Shown: piece after piece, positions 1 to 5,557 of the stretch
Layout of the letters: the number at the start of each line of letters is the position of its first letter
Position numbering within the stretch: the stretch's first letter is position 1
Source of the DNA: Phycisphaerales bacterium
GTDB lineage: Bacteria > Planctomycetota > Phycisphaerae > Phycisphaerales > UBA1924
Direction: 5' to 3'
DNA: 7,161 nt
Assembly (NCBI GenBank): GCA_025453375.1
Contig: JALOQT010000043.1
Location: forward strand, 1 to 7,161
Notes under the pieces: model-generated
The model's database searches: none
Told to the model about the DNA's origin: nothing
The model's input: the letters and a program-made list of their open reading frames with translations, nothing else
Position numbers and translations under genes: made by a program

Positions 1-1
1 G

Positions 2-481
2 CTGCTCGATGCGCTCGAAGCGCACCACGCCGAGCAGCTCGGCCTGCTTGATGAGCACCTGCTGGCCATCCGTCGTGCCGATCAGGCCATGCTGGCCATC
101 TGCGTGCAGCGCCAGCAGACCGCCGCCCTCCGCCTCAGCGAGCTTGAGCAGGTCCGTGCCCAGCTCGTCGGCGAGATCGTCGGCCGCGCCAGCGCGGCCA
201 AGTCCCTCGCCGCGCCAGTGACGCTGTCGGCCCTGGCCCATCGCGCCGGGCCAGATGCCGCCCCGCGTCTGCTCGCGCAGGCCAGTCGCCTCCGCACGCT
301 CGTGGCTGAGTGTCTCGACAAGCAGGTCATCATCGCCCAGGCCAGCACCAGCCTGCTTGGGCATGTGCAGAGCCTCGTTCGCCAGATCGCCCGAAACCTC
401 AGCGACACCGGCACCTACGCCCGCCACCACACCACCGCCGCCCCCGCCCACAGCATCCGCGCCGTCGACGTCCTCTCCTGA
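2..481 (+). CDS. flgN: FlgN-like flagellar export chaperone (5' end outside window)
   Basis: The frame is open from the left edge and stops with TGA at 479-481, giving 159 visible residues. The true start lies outside the window. The first ~60 visible residues form a Leu/Glu/Gln-rich amphipathic helix (LLDALEAHHAEQLGLLDEHL, then QQTAALRLSELEQVRAQLV), the pattern of the FlgN family of all-helical flagellar chaperones. A second helical stretch, LLAQASRLRTLVAECLDKQV, follows, and the tail is polar and Thr/Ala/His-rich. FlgN proteins are cytoplasmic and hold FlgK and FlgL in an export-competent state for the flagellar type III apparatus. The gene ends 27 bp before flgK on the same strand, so co-transcription with its expected client is likely. 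The family call rests on helix pattern plus context, since FlgN proteins are poorly conserved in sequence. A different coiled-coil flagellar protein remains possible. Confidence 0.75.
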   Translation: MLDALEAHHAEQLGLLDEHLLAIRRADQAMLAICVQRQQTAALRLSELEQVRAQLVGEIVGRASAAKSLAAPVTLSALAHRAGPDAAPRLLAQASRLRTLVAECLDKQVIIAQASTSLLGHVQSLVRQIARNLSDTGTYARHHTTAAPAHSIRAVDVLS

Positions 482-508
482 TCGCCCGCCTCTTTCGCGA
501 GTCCTCCC

Positions 509-2257
509 ATGCTCAACGGCGCACTGTCCATCGGACGCACCGGCCTGACCGCCAGCCAGCTCGGCCTCAACGTCAGCGGCAACAACGTCGCCAACGCCGC
601 CACGCCCGGCTTCACACGCCAGCGCATGGACCTCGCTCCGCTCTCCGAGCAGCCGTGGGGCCGCTTCCGCATCGGGCGCGGCGTCGACGTGCAGGGCATC
701 CGCCGCATGGCCGACGAAGGCCTTCAGCAGCGTCTCCTAGCCGCCACCAGCAGCCAGGGCGCCGCCGACACCAACAGCGGCGCGCTGGCCGACCTGGCCA
801 ACCTCATCGGCACATTCGATCGCAACGGCAACACCGCCCTCACCGCCGAGTTCAATCGCTTCTTCGACGCCTGGAGCAACCTGACCACCGGCACCGGCGG
901 CGCTGACACGCGCGGCACCGTCATCACGCGCGGCTCGGCCCTCGCCCAGTCCCTCCGCTCCCTGCGCTCAGACATCGCCAGCCGCGCAAGCAACGTCGAG
1001 GCCGACCTCTCCGCCGCCGTCACCAACGCCAACGGCCTGCTCAGCCAGTTCGCCACGCTCAACGCCCAGATCGTCAACGCCGGCGCCAGCGCCGCCGGAT
1101 TGATCGACCAGCGCGACCAGGTCCTCGCGCAGCTCGCCAACCTGATGGACATCACCCCATCAACCGACGCCAACGGCTCGATGAGCCTCTACGTCGGCAG
1201 CACCCTGCTGGCCAGCGATGGCACCAGCCGCGGAATCAAGCTCGATATCAACACCGACGCGTCCGGCAACCGCACCGTCGCCATCTCCACGCAGGACAAC
1301 TCCGAGTCCATCACCCCCGCCGCCGGCCGCATCGGCGCGCTGCTGAGCCAGACCACCGGCACGGGCGCGCCTGCCGCCCTCGCCCGGCTCGATCGCGTGA
1401 CGGGCGAATTGATCTATCAGGTCAACCGTGCGTACTCGCAAGGTGCGCCCCTCACGCCCGTGCAGCGCCTCAGCGGCGTGACCGAAGTCGCCGCTCCCGA
1501 CCGCGCCCTGGCCATTAACGACCCGGCCAACAACACCTTCGCCAGCCTCACCAATCGCCCCACCAGCGGCGCCATCACCCTGCGCGTCCGCAATGACACC
1601 ACCGGCCAGTTCAGTGAAGTCTCGATCCCCATCGACCTCGACGGCCTGACCACCACCGGCGCGCCGGGCTTCACCGATGACACCAGCGTCAACTCCCTGC
1701 TGGCCAGCCTGAATGCCGTGCCCAACCTCAGCGCGACCCTCGACTCGGCCGGTCGCCTTCAGATCAACGCCGGCCCTGGCTCAAGCGTCTCGGTCACCAG
1801 CGACACCAGCGGCATCCTGACGACCCTCGGCGTCAACACCTACTTCATAGGCACCGACGCCGCGACCATCAACGTCCGCGCCGATGTCACCGCCAACCCC
1901 GCCCTGCTCAACGTCCGCACCATCGCCAATGGCAGCGCCGTCGACAACGGCGTCTCGAAGATCATCGCCGAACTCCGCACCAAGGGCCTCGCCTCGCTCG
2001 GCGGCGCATCGATTCTCGGTGACTGGTCCAGCGTGATTCAGGAAACCGGCGTACAGGCCGATGCCGCCGCCACCGCCGGCGCGACGGCCAAGGCCGTGGC
2101 CGACAACCTTCAGGCTCAGCGCGACGCTGTCAGCGGCGTCAGCCTCGACGAAGAAGCCATCAACCTCGTGCTCTATCAGACGCAATATCAGGCCAGCGCC
2201 CGATACATCACCGTCGTGCAGGACCTCACCCAGACGCTGCTGGGTCTGATCCGCTGA
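509..2257 (+). CDS. flgK: Flagellar hook-associated protein 1 (FlgK)
   Basis: This is a complete 582-residue protein, slightly longer than E. coli FlgK (547). FlgK forms the first junction ring between hook and filament after export through the flagellar secretion channel. The N-terminus (residues 1-40) has the rod/hook/HAP signature, including LNVSGNNVANAATPGFTRQR, which marks the D0 helix. The C-terminus has the matching signature GVSLDEEAINLVLYQTQYQA, then a final helix ending LTQTLLGLIR. Paired N- and C-terminal helices that pack together define the family. The middle is Thr/Ser/Asn/Ala-rich and variable, as expected for exposed domains. A module around residues 443-460 (NTYFIGTDAATINV) resembles one seen in many FlgK proteins. 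The ATG at 509 sits right at the conserved start but has no clear Shine-Dalgarno sequence (preceding bases GAGTCCTCCC), so coupling to the upstream flgN-like gene is plausible. No flgL follows; the 3' end overlaps convergent rnc. Confidence 0.95.
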   Translation: MLNGALSIGRTGLTASQLGLNVSGNNVANAATPGFTRQRMDLAPLSEQPWGRFRIGRGVDVQGIRRMADEGLQQRLLAATSSQGAADTNSGALADLANLIGTFDRNGNTALTAEFNRFFDAWSNLTTGTGGADTRGTVITRGSALAQSLRSLRSDIASRASNVEADLSAAVTNANGLLSQFATLNAQIVNAGASAAGLIDQRDQVLAQLANLMDITPSTDANGSMSLYVGSTLLASDGTSRGIKLDINTDASGNRTVAISTQDNSESITPAAGRIGALLSQTTGTGAPAALARLDRVTGELIYQVNRAYSQGAPLTPVQRLSGVTEVAAPDRALAINDPANNTFASLTNRPTSGAITLRVRNDTTGQFSEVSIPIDLDGLTTTGAPGFTDDTSVNSLLASLNAVPNLSATLDSAGRLQINAGPGSSVSVTSDTSGILTTLGVNTYFIGTDAATINVRADVTANPALLNVRTIANGSAVDNGVSKIIAELRTKGLASLGGASILGDWSSVIQETGVQADAAATAGATAKAVADNLQAQRDAVSGVSLDEEAINLVLYQTQYQASARYITVVQDLTQTLLGLIR

Positions 2258-3164
2258 TCTCGCCAGGCGCCGCGGCTGCGTCGCCGCCTGCATCGGGCGT
2301 CGCCTCGCTCTCGCCCTTGCCCGGGTTCATCAGTTCGACGCCCCCGTCAACATGCCGCGCCAGCCCGAGGCTGACCAAGGCCGCCAGCGCCGCGGCTTGC
2401 TCCGCCTGCTTCTTGCTCGCCCCCCAGCACGCGTCAAACACCCGGCCGTCCAATTCCACGCGCACGTGAAACTCCTTGGCGTGGTCCGGCCCGCGCTGCG
2501 TCACAATCGTGTACGTCGGCGTCTGGCCCATCGTCTGCTGGCTGAATTGCTGCAGCAGGCTCTTGTAGTTTTCCTGATGCCCGCTGCTGGCCGCCGCATC
2601 GATCCGCGCTGCCACCAGCGGCTCGATAAACGCCCGCGCCGCGCTCAAGCCGCCATCGAGGTAGATCGCCGCGATCATCGCCTCCACCGCCGCCGCCGAG
2701 AGGCTCTTGGGCAGCGTGTGCTGCCCCTTCATGCCCTTGCCCAGCGACAGGTGCGCCTCCAGCCCCAGTTGCTTGCCGATCGCCGCACACGTCTCGCGGC
2801 TCACCACCGCGCTCTTGATCTTGGTCATCTCCCCCTCAAGCAGATGCGGGAAACGCTCAAAGACCATCTGGCACACCACCAGCCCCAGCACCGCATCACC
2901 CAGAAACTCCAGCCGCTCATTGCTCTTGAGCCGGCTGGTTGTCATCGAGGCATGCCGCAGCGCCTGCTCCAGCAACCCCTGATCGGCAAACGTGTGCCCC
3001 AGCAGCGTCTCGACGGGGTGACGTGTCACCTCGCCGCTGCCCAGCCCGATGCCCGGCCCGATGCCTGGCCCTGCCGCTGGCTCAACCGACCCCGCCGCCG
3101 AGAGCAGCGAAGCGATCTCGCCGCTGGCGCGAGCGTGTGCCTCGTCAATTGGTTTTCTATCCAC
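2226..3164 (-). CDS. rnc: Ribonuclease III
   Basis: This 312-residue double-strand-specific endoribonuclease processes rRNA precursors and structured mRNAs. The nuclease domain spans about residues 50-190 and includes the signature NERLEFLGDAVL (82-93), retaining E83, E86 and D90. The motif SLSAAAVEAMIAAIYLDGG (154-172) keeps E161 (E. coli E117), but A158 stands where E. coli has D114. The dsRNA-binding domain covers about 198-268 (NYKSLLQQFSQQ through SKKQAEQAAALAAL). E. coli RNase III has 226 residues; the extra length here is a ~48-residue N-terminal extension with a Gly/Pro/Ile repeat and a ~40-residue Gly/Ala/Asp/Glu-rich tail. The chosen start is GTG at 3162-3164, with AGG six bases upstream. 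A GTG at codon 46, just before the nuclease domain, is an alternative. The gene has no same-strand neighbour and overlaps the end of flgK tail to tail. Confidence 0.95.
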   Translation of the reverse strand: MDRKPIDEAHARASGEIASLLSAAGSVEPAAGPGIGPGIGLGSGEVTRHPVETLLGHTFADQGLLEQALRHASMTTSRLKSNERLEFLGDAVLGLVVCQMVFERFPHLLEGEMTKIKSAVVSRETCAAIGKQLGLEAHLSLGKGMKGQHTLPKSLSAAAVEAMIAAIYLDGGLSAARAFIEPLVAARIDAAASSGHQENYKSLLQQFSQQTMGQTPTYTIVTQRGPDHAKEFHVRVELDGRVFDACWGASKKQAEQAAALAALVSLGLARHVDGGVELMNPGKGESEATPDAGGDAAAAPGEISGSDPAASG

Positions 3165-3252
3165 GCGTCACCTGCCAGCCCTTCCCGGTGCCGCGGCGAG
3201 TCCTGATCAATGCACGACCAGGCCCTTCTCTCGCCAGCGCCACACCGCTGTA

Positions 3253-3276
3253 CCAACCACCACCAACCACCACCAA
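3253..3276 (-). repeat. 10-bp tandem repeat, G-rich on the rnc strand
   Basis: The + strand reads CCAACCACCA twice in tandem and then CCAA, about 2.4 copies of a 10-bp unit. On the - strand this gives seven GG runs separated by one or two T bases, a spacing compatible with a two-layer G-quadruplex. It lies about 90-110 bases upstream of the rnc start on the rnc coding strand, so it falls in the rnc promoter or leader. Whether it folds or regulates is not shown by the sequence. Confidence 0.6.
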
Positions 3277-3521
3277 GCCGCGCCAAACGCGGAGGCCAAG
3301 CAGTCGGGTGCTCGCAGGCCTGAACCCCCGGGGGCAGCAACGTTTGTCGACCGTCACCGGTCAACCACGCCGCGCGTCCGCCAGGAGGCTGAGGCCAAAG
3401 ACCAGCCCAACCACCTCGCCGCAGCCGACGCCCAGAGCGCCGGCTCGACTCAGATGCTCGTTCTTTCGGCGATCGCCCGCGTTCGGTTGCGATTCTCGCG
3501 CCAAAATCGCCCAACATCGCC

Positions 3522-3549
3522 CTGACACCCTTCTCCACAGCCATATCCT
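3522..3549 (+). promoter_or_regulatory. Weak candidate promoter for rpmH
   Basis: CTGACA (3522-3527) and TATCCT (3544-3549) are 16 bp apart. They match the sigma-70 -35 and -10 boxes at 5/6 and 4/6 positions and would give a leader of about 160 bases containing the hairpin at 3606-3629. A competing -10-like TATCAT lies at 3651-3656, about 60 bases before the ATG, but has no matching -35 box. The sequence does not decide between them. Confidence 0.25.
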
Positions 3550-3605
3550 GCCCGATAGCACCTGGGCACTTTCCCTCCCCGCCAACCCACTCCGCCCCCC
3601 CGACG

Positions 3606-3629
3606 CCGTGGCGGGACCCTCCCGCACGG
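3606..3629. other. GC-rich hairpin upstream of rpmH
   Basis: CCGTGGCGGGA and TCCCGCACGG pair around a CCC loop, giving ten base pairs with one bulged G (3610). No T-run follows on either strand, so it is not a classic intrinsic terminator. It lies 88 bases before the rpmH start. It could be an rpmH leader structure or merely GC-rich intergenic sequence. Confidence 0.45.
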
Positions 3630-3705
3630 GCCCCGCCCCGCCCACGCGGCTATCATCTCGGCCCAGCCCGCCCGACGCGAGCCGGGCACCGCACACGATT
3701 CACGC

Positions 3706-3710
3706 AGGAG
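3706..3710 (+). promoter_or_regulatory. Ribosome binding site of rpmH
   Basis: AGGAG lies seven bases before the ATG at 3718, an optimal distance. It favours ATG 3718 over the in-frame ATG two codons later (3724). Confidence 0.8.
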
Positions 3711-3717
3711 TCTCCCC

Positions 3718-3864
3718 ATGGGTATGGCATATGAGAAGCGGGTCAGCAAGGTCAAGCGCAAGCGCAAGATCGGCTTCCGCGCCCGGATGGCCACCAAGGC
3801 CGGCCGCAAGATCATGAACGCCAAGCGCCGCATGGGCCGCTCGCTCAACGTCGCCGACAAGTAA
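3718..3864 (+). CDS. rpmH: 50S ribosomal protein L34 (bL34)
   Basis: This 48-residue, strongly basic protein is a structural component of the large ribosomal subunit that binds 23S rRNA; family members usually have 44-50 residues. Residues 13-45 carry the bL34 signature: KRKRKIGFRARMATKAGRKI, then NAKRRMGRSLNV, matching the family pattern of GFRxRMxTxxGR followed by a basic RRxxGR segment. The N-terminus (MGMAYEKRVSKV) lacks the usual TFQPS or TYQPS box. A good AGGAG site fixes the start. In most bacteria rpmH sits beside dnaA and is followed by rnpA. Here it is alone, between rnc and convergent lipA, and is followed 53 bases later by a strong hairpin, which suggests a single-gene transcript. 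Confidence 0.95.
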   Translation: MGMAYEKRVSKVKRKRKIGFRARMATKAGRKIMNAKRRMGRSLNVADK

Positions 3865-3917
3865 ACCACGTCCGGCCGCGTTGCCCCTCGCACGCGGCGA
3901 CAACCCCATCAACACCC

Positions 3918-3946
3918 AAGCCCCGCGCCGATCTGGTGCGGGGCTT
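3918..3946. terminator. Strong hairpin between rpmH and lipA, probable bidirectional terminator
   Basis: AAGCCCCGCGCC pairs with GGTGCGGGGCTT around the five-base loop GATCT: twelve base pairs with one G-U wobble. A further outer pairing, CCCCA (3904-3908) with TGGGG (3952-3956), could extend it across an internal loop. It lies between two convergent genes, 53 bases past the rpmH stop and 109 bases past the lipA stop, where a shared terminator is expected. Neither side has a clear T-tract, so it may depend on Rho or act as an RNA 3'-end stabiliser. Confidence 0.65.
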
Positions 3947-4055
3947 GTCGTTGGGGATAGCCTCAAAGCAGCCGCCGGGCGATCGCATAAGGCACGCCTC
4001 ATGCAGTGCAGGTCCGCCGAGAAAAATGCAGCCCTGTAGCAATGTCGCCCCCGCC

Positions 4056-5204
4056 CTACCGCCCCAACAACCCGTTCATCCGCCGCCGCATCTCCCGCTC
4101 ACGCTCATCCACCACGCTCGACAACTCATCGGCCTGGTGGTCCGCGTGATAGCTGCTCCGCACCAGCGGGCCGCTTTCGACGACTTTGAACCCCTTGTTC
4201 AGCCCCGCGTCGCGATAGCCGTCAAACTGCTGCGGCGTCACGAACCGTTCGATCGGCAGGTGGTTCCGCGTCGGCTGGAGGTACTGCCCGATCGTCAAGA
4301 TATCGCACGAGCCGTGCGCCGTGGCCGTCTTGCTCAAGAGGTCGTCCATCAGGCCCAGCACTTCTTCGTCATTCTCGCCGATGCCGACCATGATGCCCGT
4401 CTTGGCCACCACGCCCTGCTCCTTGACGCGCCGCAGCAGTTCCAGGCTGCGATCAAACTTCGCGCTCGGCCGCACCGCCGGATACATCCGCCGCACCGTC
4501 TCAAGGTTGTGATTGATGATGTGCGGCTTGGCATCGATCACCATCTGCAGCGCGCCCCAGTTGCCCTCAAAGTCCGGGATCAGCACCTCGATACTCAGCC
4601 CCGGGCATGCATCGCGCGTCCGCTGGATCGTCTCGGCCCAGATGCCCGCCCCGCCGTCGGCCAGTTCATCGCGATTGACGCTCGTGATGACGATGTGCTT
4701 CAGCCCCGAGCCCTGCATCATCACCCGCAGGCTCTCAGCCACGCGCCGCGGCTCATCCTTGTCCAGCGTCACAGGCCGCCCGGTCTTGACGTTGCAGAAC
4801 CCGCACGCCCGCGTGCACGTGTCACCCAGGATCATGATCGTCGCCACCCCGCGAGACCAGCACTCACCCATGTTCGGGCAGCCAGCCTCCTGGCAGACGG
4901 TCACCAGTTTCGCATCCGCCAGCAGGTTCTTGAGCTTTTCATACTCTGGCCCGCCTGGCACTTTGGCCTTCATCCACGATGGCTTCTTCTTGATCGCCAT
5001 CGTCTGCGGGCCGTCCTGATTGTTCAGCACCATCGATGACAGGCTGATCACGGGCGCATCCATCCGGCGCAGCGGGTCACCCCCGGCCGGCCGCGGGTGG
5101 CGGGCCAGCGTGCGGCTGATCGCCGCGGCTTCCAACTCCGCCGCCGTCGGGCTCGCCCCCGCACCCTGCTCAACGCTCGACGCTGCCCGTGGATCATCAA
5201 TCAT
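4056..5204 (-). CDS. lipA: Lipoyl synthase (LipA, radical SAM)
   Basis: LipA inserts two sulfur atoms into octanoyl groups on carrier proteins (such as E2 subunits and glycine cleavage H protein) to make lipoyl cofactors in the cytosol. Counting from the ATG at 5204 (382 residues), the auxiliary 4Fe-4S motif VCQEAGCPNMGEC gives C104, C109 and C115. The radical SAM motif CTRACGFC gives C130, C134 and C137. The C-terminal RSSY (349-352) carries the Ser that ligates the auxiliary cluster. VITSVNRDELADGG and TIGQYLQPTRNHLP are also typical. The core begins at a second ATG at 5000 (MAIKKKPSWMKAK; 314 residues, near the usual family length). I prefer 5204 because the extra 68 codons show coding-like bias (high GC3, lower GC2) and AGGA lies nine bases upstream, whereas the AGGA before 5000 is thirteen bases away. 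No lipB is nearby. Function is certain; the start is about 55:45. Confidence 0.93.
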   Translation of the reverse strand: MIDDPRAASSVEQGAGASPTAAELEAAAISRTLARHPRPAGGDPLRRMDAPVISLSSMVLNNQDGPQTMAIKKKPSWMKAKVPGGPEYEKLKNLLADAKLVTVCQEAGCPNMGECWSRGVATIMILGDTCTRACGFCNVKTGRPVTLDKDEPRRVAESLRVMMQGSGLKHIVITSVNRDELADGGAGIWAETIQRTRDACPGLSIEVLIPDFEGNWGALQMVIDAKPHIINHNLETVRRMYPAVRPSAKFDRSLELLRRVKEQGVVAKTGIMVGIGENDEEVLGLMDDLLSKTATAHGSCDILTIGQYLQPTRNHLPIERFVTPQQFDGYRDAGLNKGFKVVESGPLVRSSYHADHQADELSSVVDEREREMRRRMNGLLGR

Positions 5205-5403
5205 GACGGACCATCCTAGGGGTGTCGCTAGCCGCGCCATGGCCCGCCGCCGCGTGGGCGGCCAAGCCAACCCAACCGACACCACCGCGCAAAACCTGCG
5301 CCACACTTACCCAGAGTCTCAAACCCTGAAAGCCCGCCCGATCCTGCATGTTCGGTCAACGCAAGGGTTCTCCAGAGCCCTGCATCGCTCACTTCACGCG
5401 CGA

Positions 5404-5433
5404 TTGACAGAAAACCTTGCTAACCTCTATACG
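5404..5433 (+). promoter_or_regulatory. Sigma-70-type promoter of the export lipoprotein gene
   Basis: A perfect TTGACA (5404-5409) is followed after 18 bp by TATACG (5428-5433, 4/6 match to TATAAT). The segment from 5404 to 5434 is clearly more AT-rich than its surroundings. Transcription would begin near 5440, leaving a leader of about 118 bases before the GTG at 5558. Confidence 0.5.
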
Positions 5434-5451
5434 AACACGCTCGGTTTTCCG

Positions 5452-5547
5452 ATGACTGGTCGCATGCGCCTCGTGCATCCGGCCGGGGCGCGGCGTTCGT
5501 TGACTCTCGTCGGTGGGCCCTCCGCCCGCCGATTCAGACTTTGGTAA
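5452..5547 (+). CDS. Possible 31-residue leader ORF
   Basis: An ATG about twelve bases after the predicted transcription start opens a 31-codon frame, MTGRMRLVHPAGARRSLTLV and onward to RRFRLW. Its TAA (5545-5547) overlaps the AAGGAG of the following gene. It resembles no family I know, is Arg-rich, and has no Shine-Dalgarno sequence of its own. The stop/ribosome-site overlap would allow translational coupling to the export gene. It may equally be chance in GC-rich DNA, where stops are rare. Confidence 0.2.
   Translation: MTGRMRLVHPAGARRSLTLVGGPSARRFRLW
5510..5532 (+). promoter_or_regulatory. Leader hairpin before the export gene
   Basis: TCGGTGGGC pairs with GCCCGCCGA: nine base pairs including one U-G wobble, around the loop CCTCC. 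It ends thirteen bases before the AAGGAG site. The loop contains CTCC, which is complementary to the GGAG of that site. A role in controlling translation is possible but not shown. Confidence 0.4.
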
Positions 5548-5551
5548 GGAG
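5546..5551 (+). promoter_or_regulatory. Ribosome binding site fixing a GTG start
   Basis: AAGGAG lies six bases before GTG 5558. No in-frame ATG precedes the lipoprotein signal, so this site decides the start of the export gene. Confidence 0.8.
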
Positions 5552-5557
5552 TGGCTT

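Larger units (their letters stand above)
3165..3717. other. Intergenic region between rnc and rpmH (553 bp)
   Basis: I recognise no protein or RNA gene here. Several frames are open in both directions, but their translations are Arg/Pro/Gly-rich and lack any family motif, as expected from out-of-frame GC-rich DNA. Both flanking genes (rnc leftward, rpmH rightward) start at its ends, so it must hold their promoters and leaders. Visible elements are a C-rich repeat (3253-3276), the 10-bp palindrome CCCCCGGGGG (3325-3334), an inverted repeat GCGATT/AATCGC (3489-3494 and 3505-3510), and a GC hairpin (3606-3629). I looked for hallmarks of RNase P RNA, SRP RNA and tmRNA and found none. Confidence 0.6.
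5205..5557. other. Divergent control region between lipA and the export gene (353 bp)
   Basis: This stretch separates the starts of leftward lipA and the rightward export lipoprotein gene. The right half holds a clear promoter (5404-5433), a possible 31-codon ORF (5452-5547), a hairpin (5510-5532) and the ribosome binding site (5546-5551). In the left half (5205-5400) I see no convincing lipA promoter. The lipA frame stays open leftward-reading to 5306, but codon use beyond 5204 looks less coding-like. Confidence 0.6.

Noticed and set aside
2352..3206. 284-codon open frame on the + strand opposite rnc
   Set aside because: Composition is Arg/His/Leu/Gln-rich with no domain; it is antisense to well-conserved RNase III.
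3026..3544. Long open frames on both strands between rnc and rpmH
   Set aside because: Translations are Arg/Pro/Gly/Trp-rich and match no family; several overlap rnc or rpmH. This is expected in GC-rich DNA with few stops. One - strand frame ends in a hydrophobic stretch (GEVVGLVFGLSLL) but has no plausible start or ribosome site.
3469..3985. GCGATCGC octamers near 3470 and 3979
   Set aside because: Two copies of a GC-rich palindrome in GC-rich DNA are too few to suggest a HIP1-like repeat family.
3936..5039. 367-codon open frame on the + strand opposite lipA
   Set aside because: It is His/Arg/Pro-rich and lies antisense to a clear lipA with all its cysteine motifs, so it is a shadow frame.
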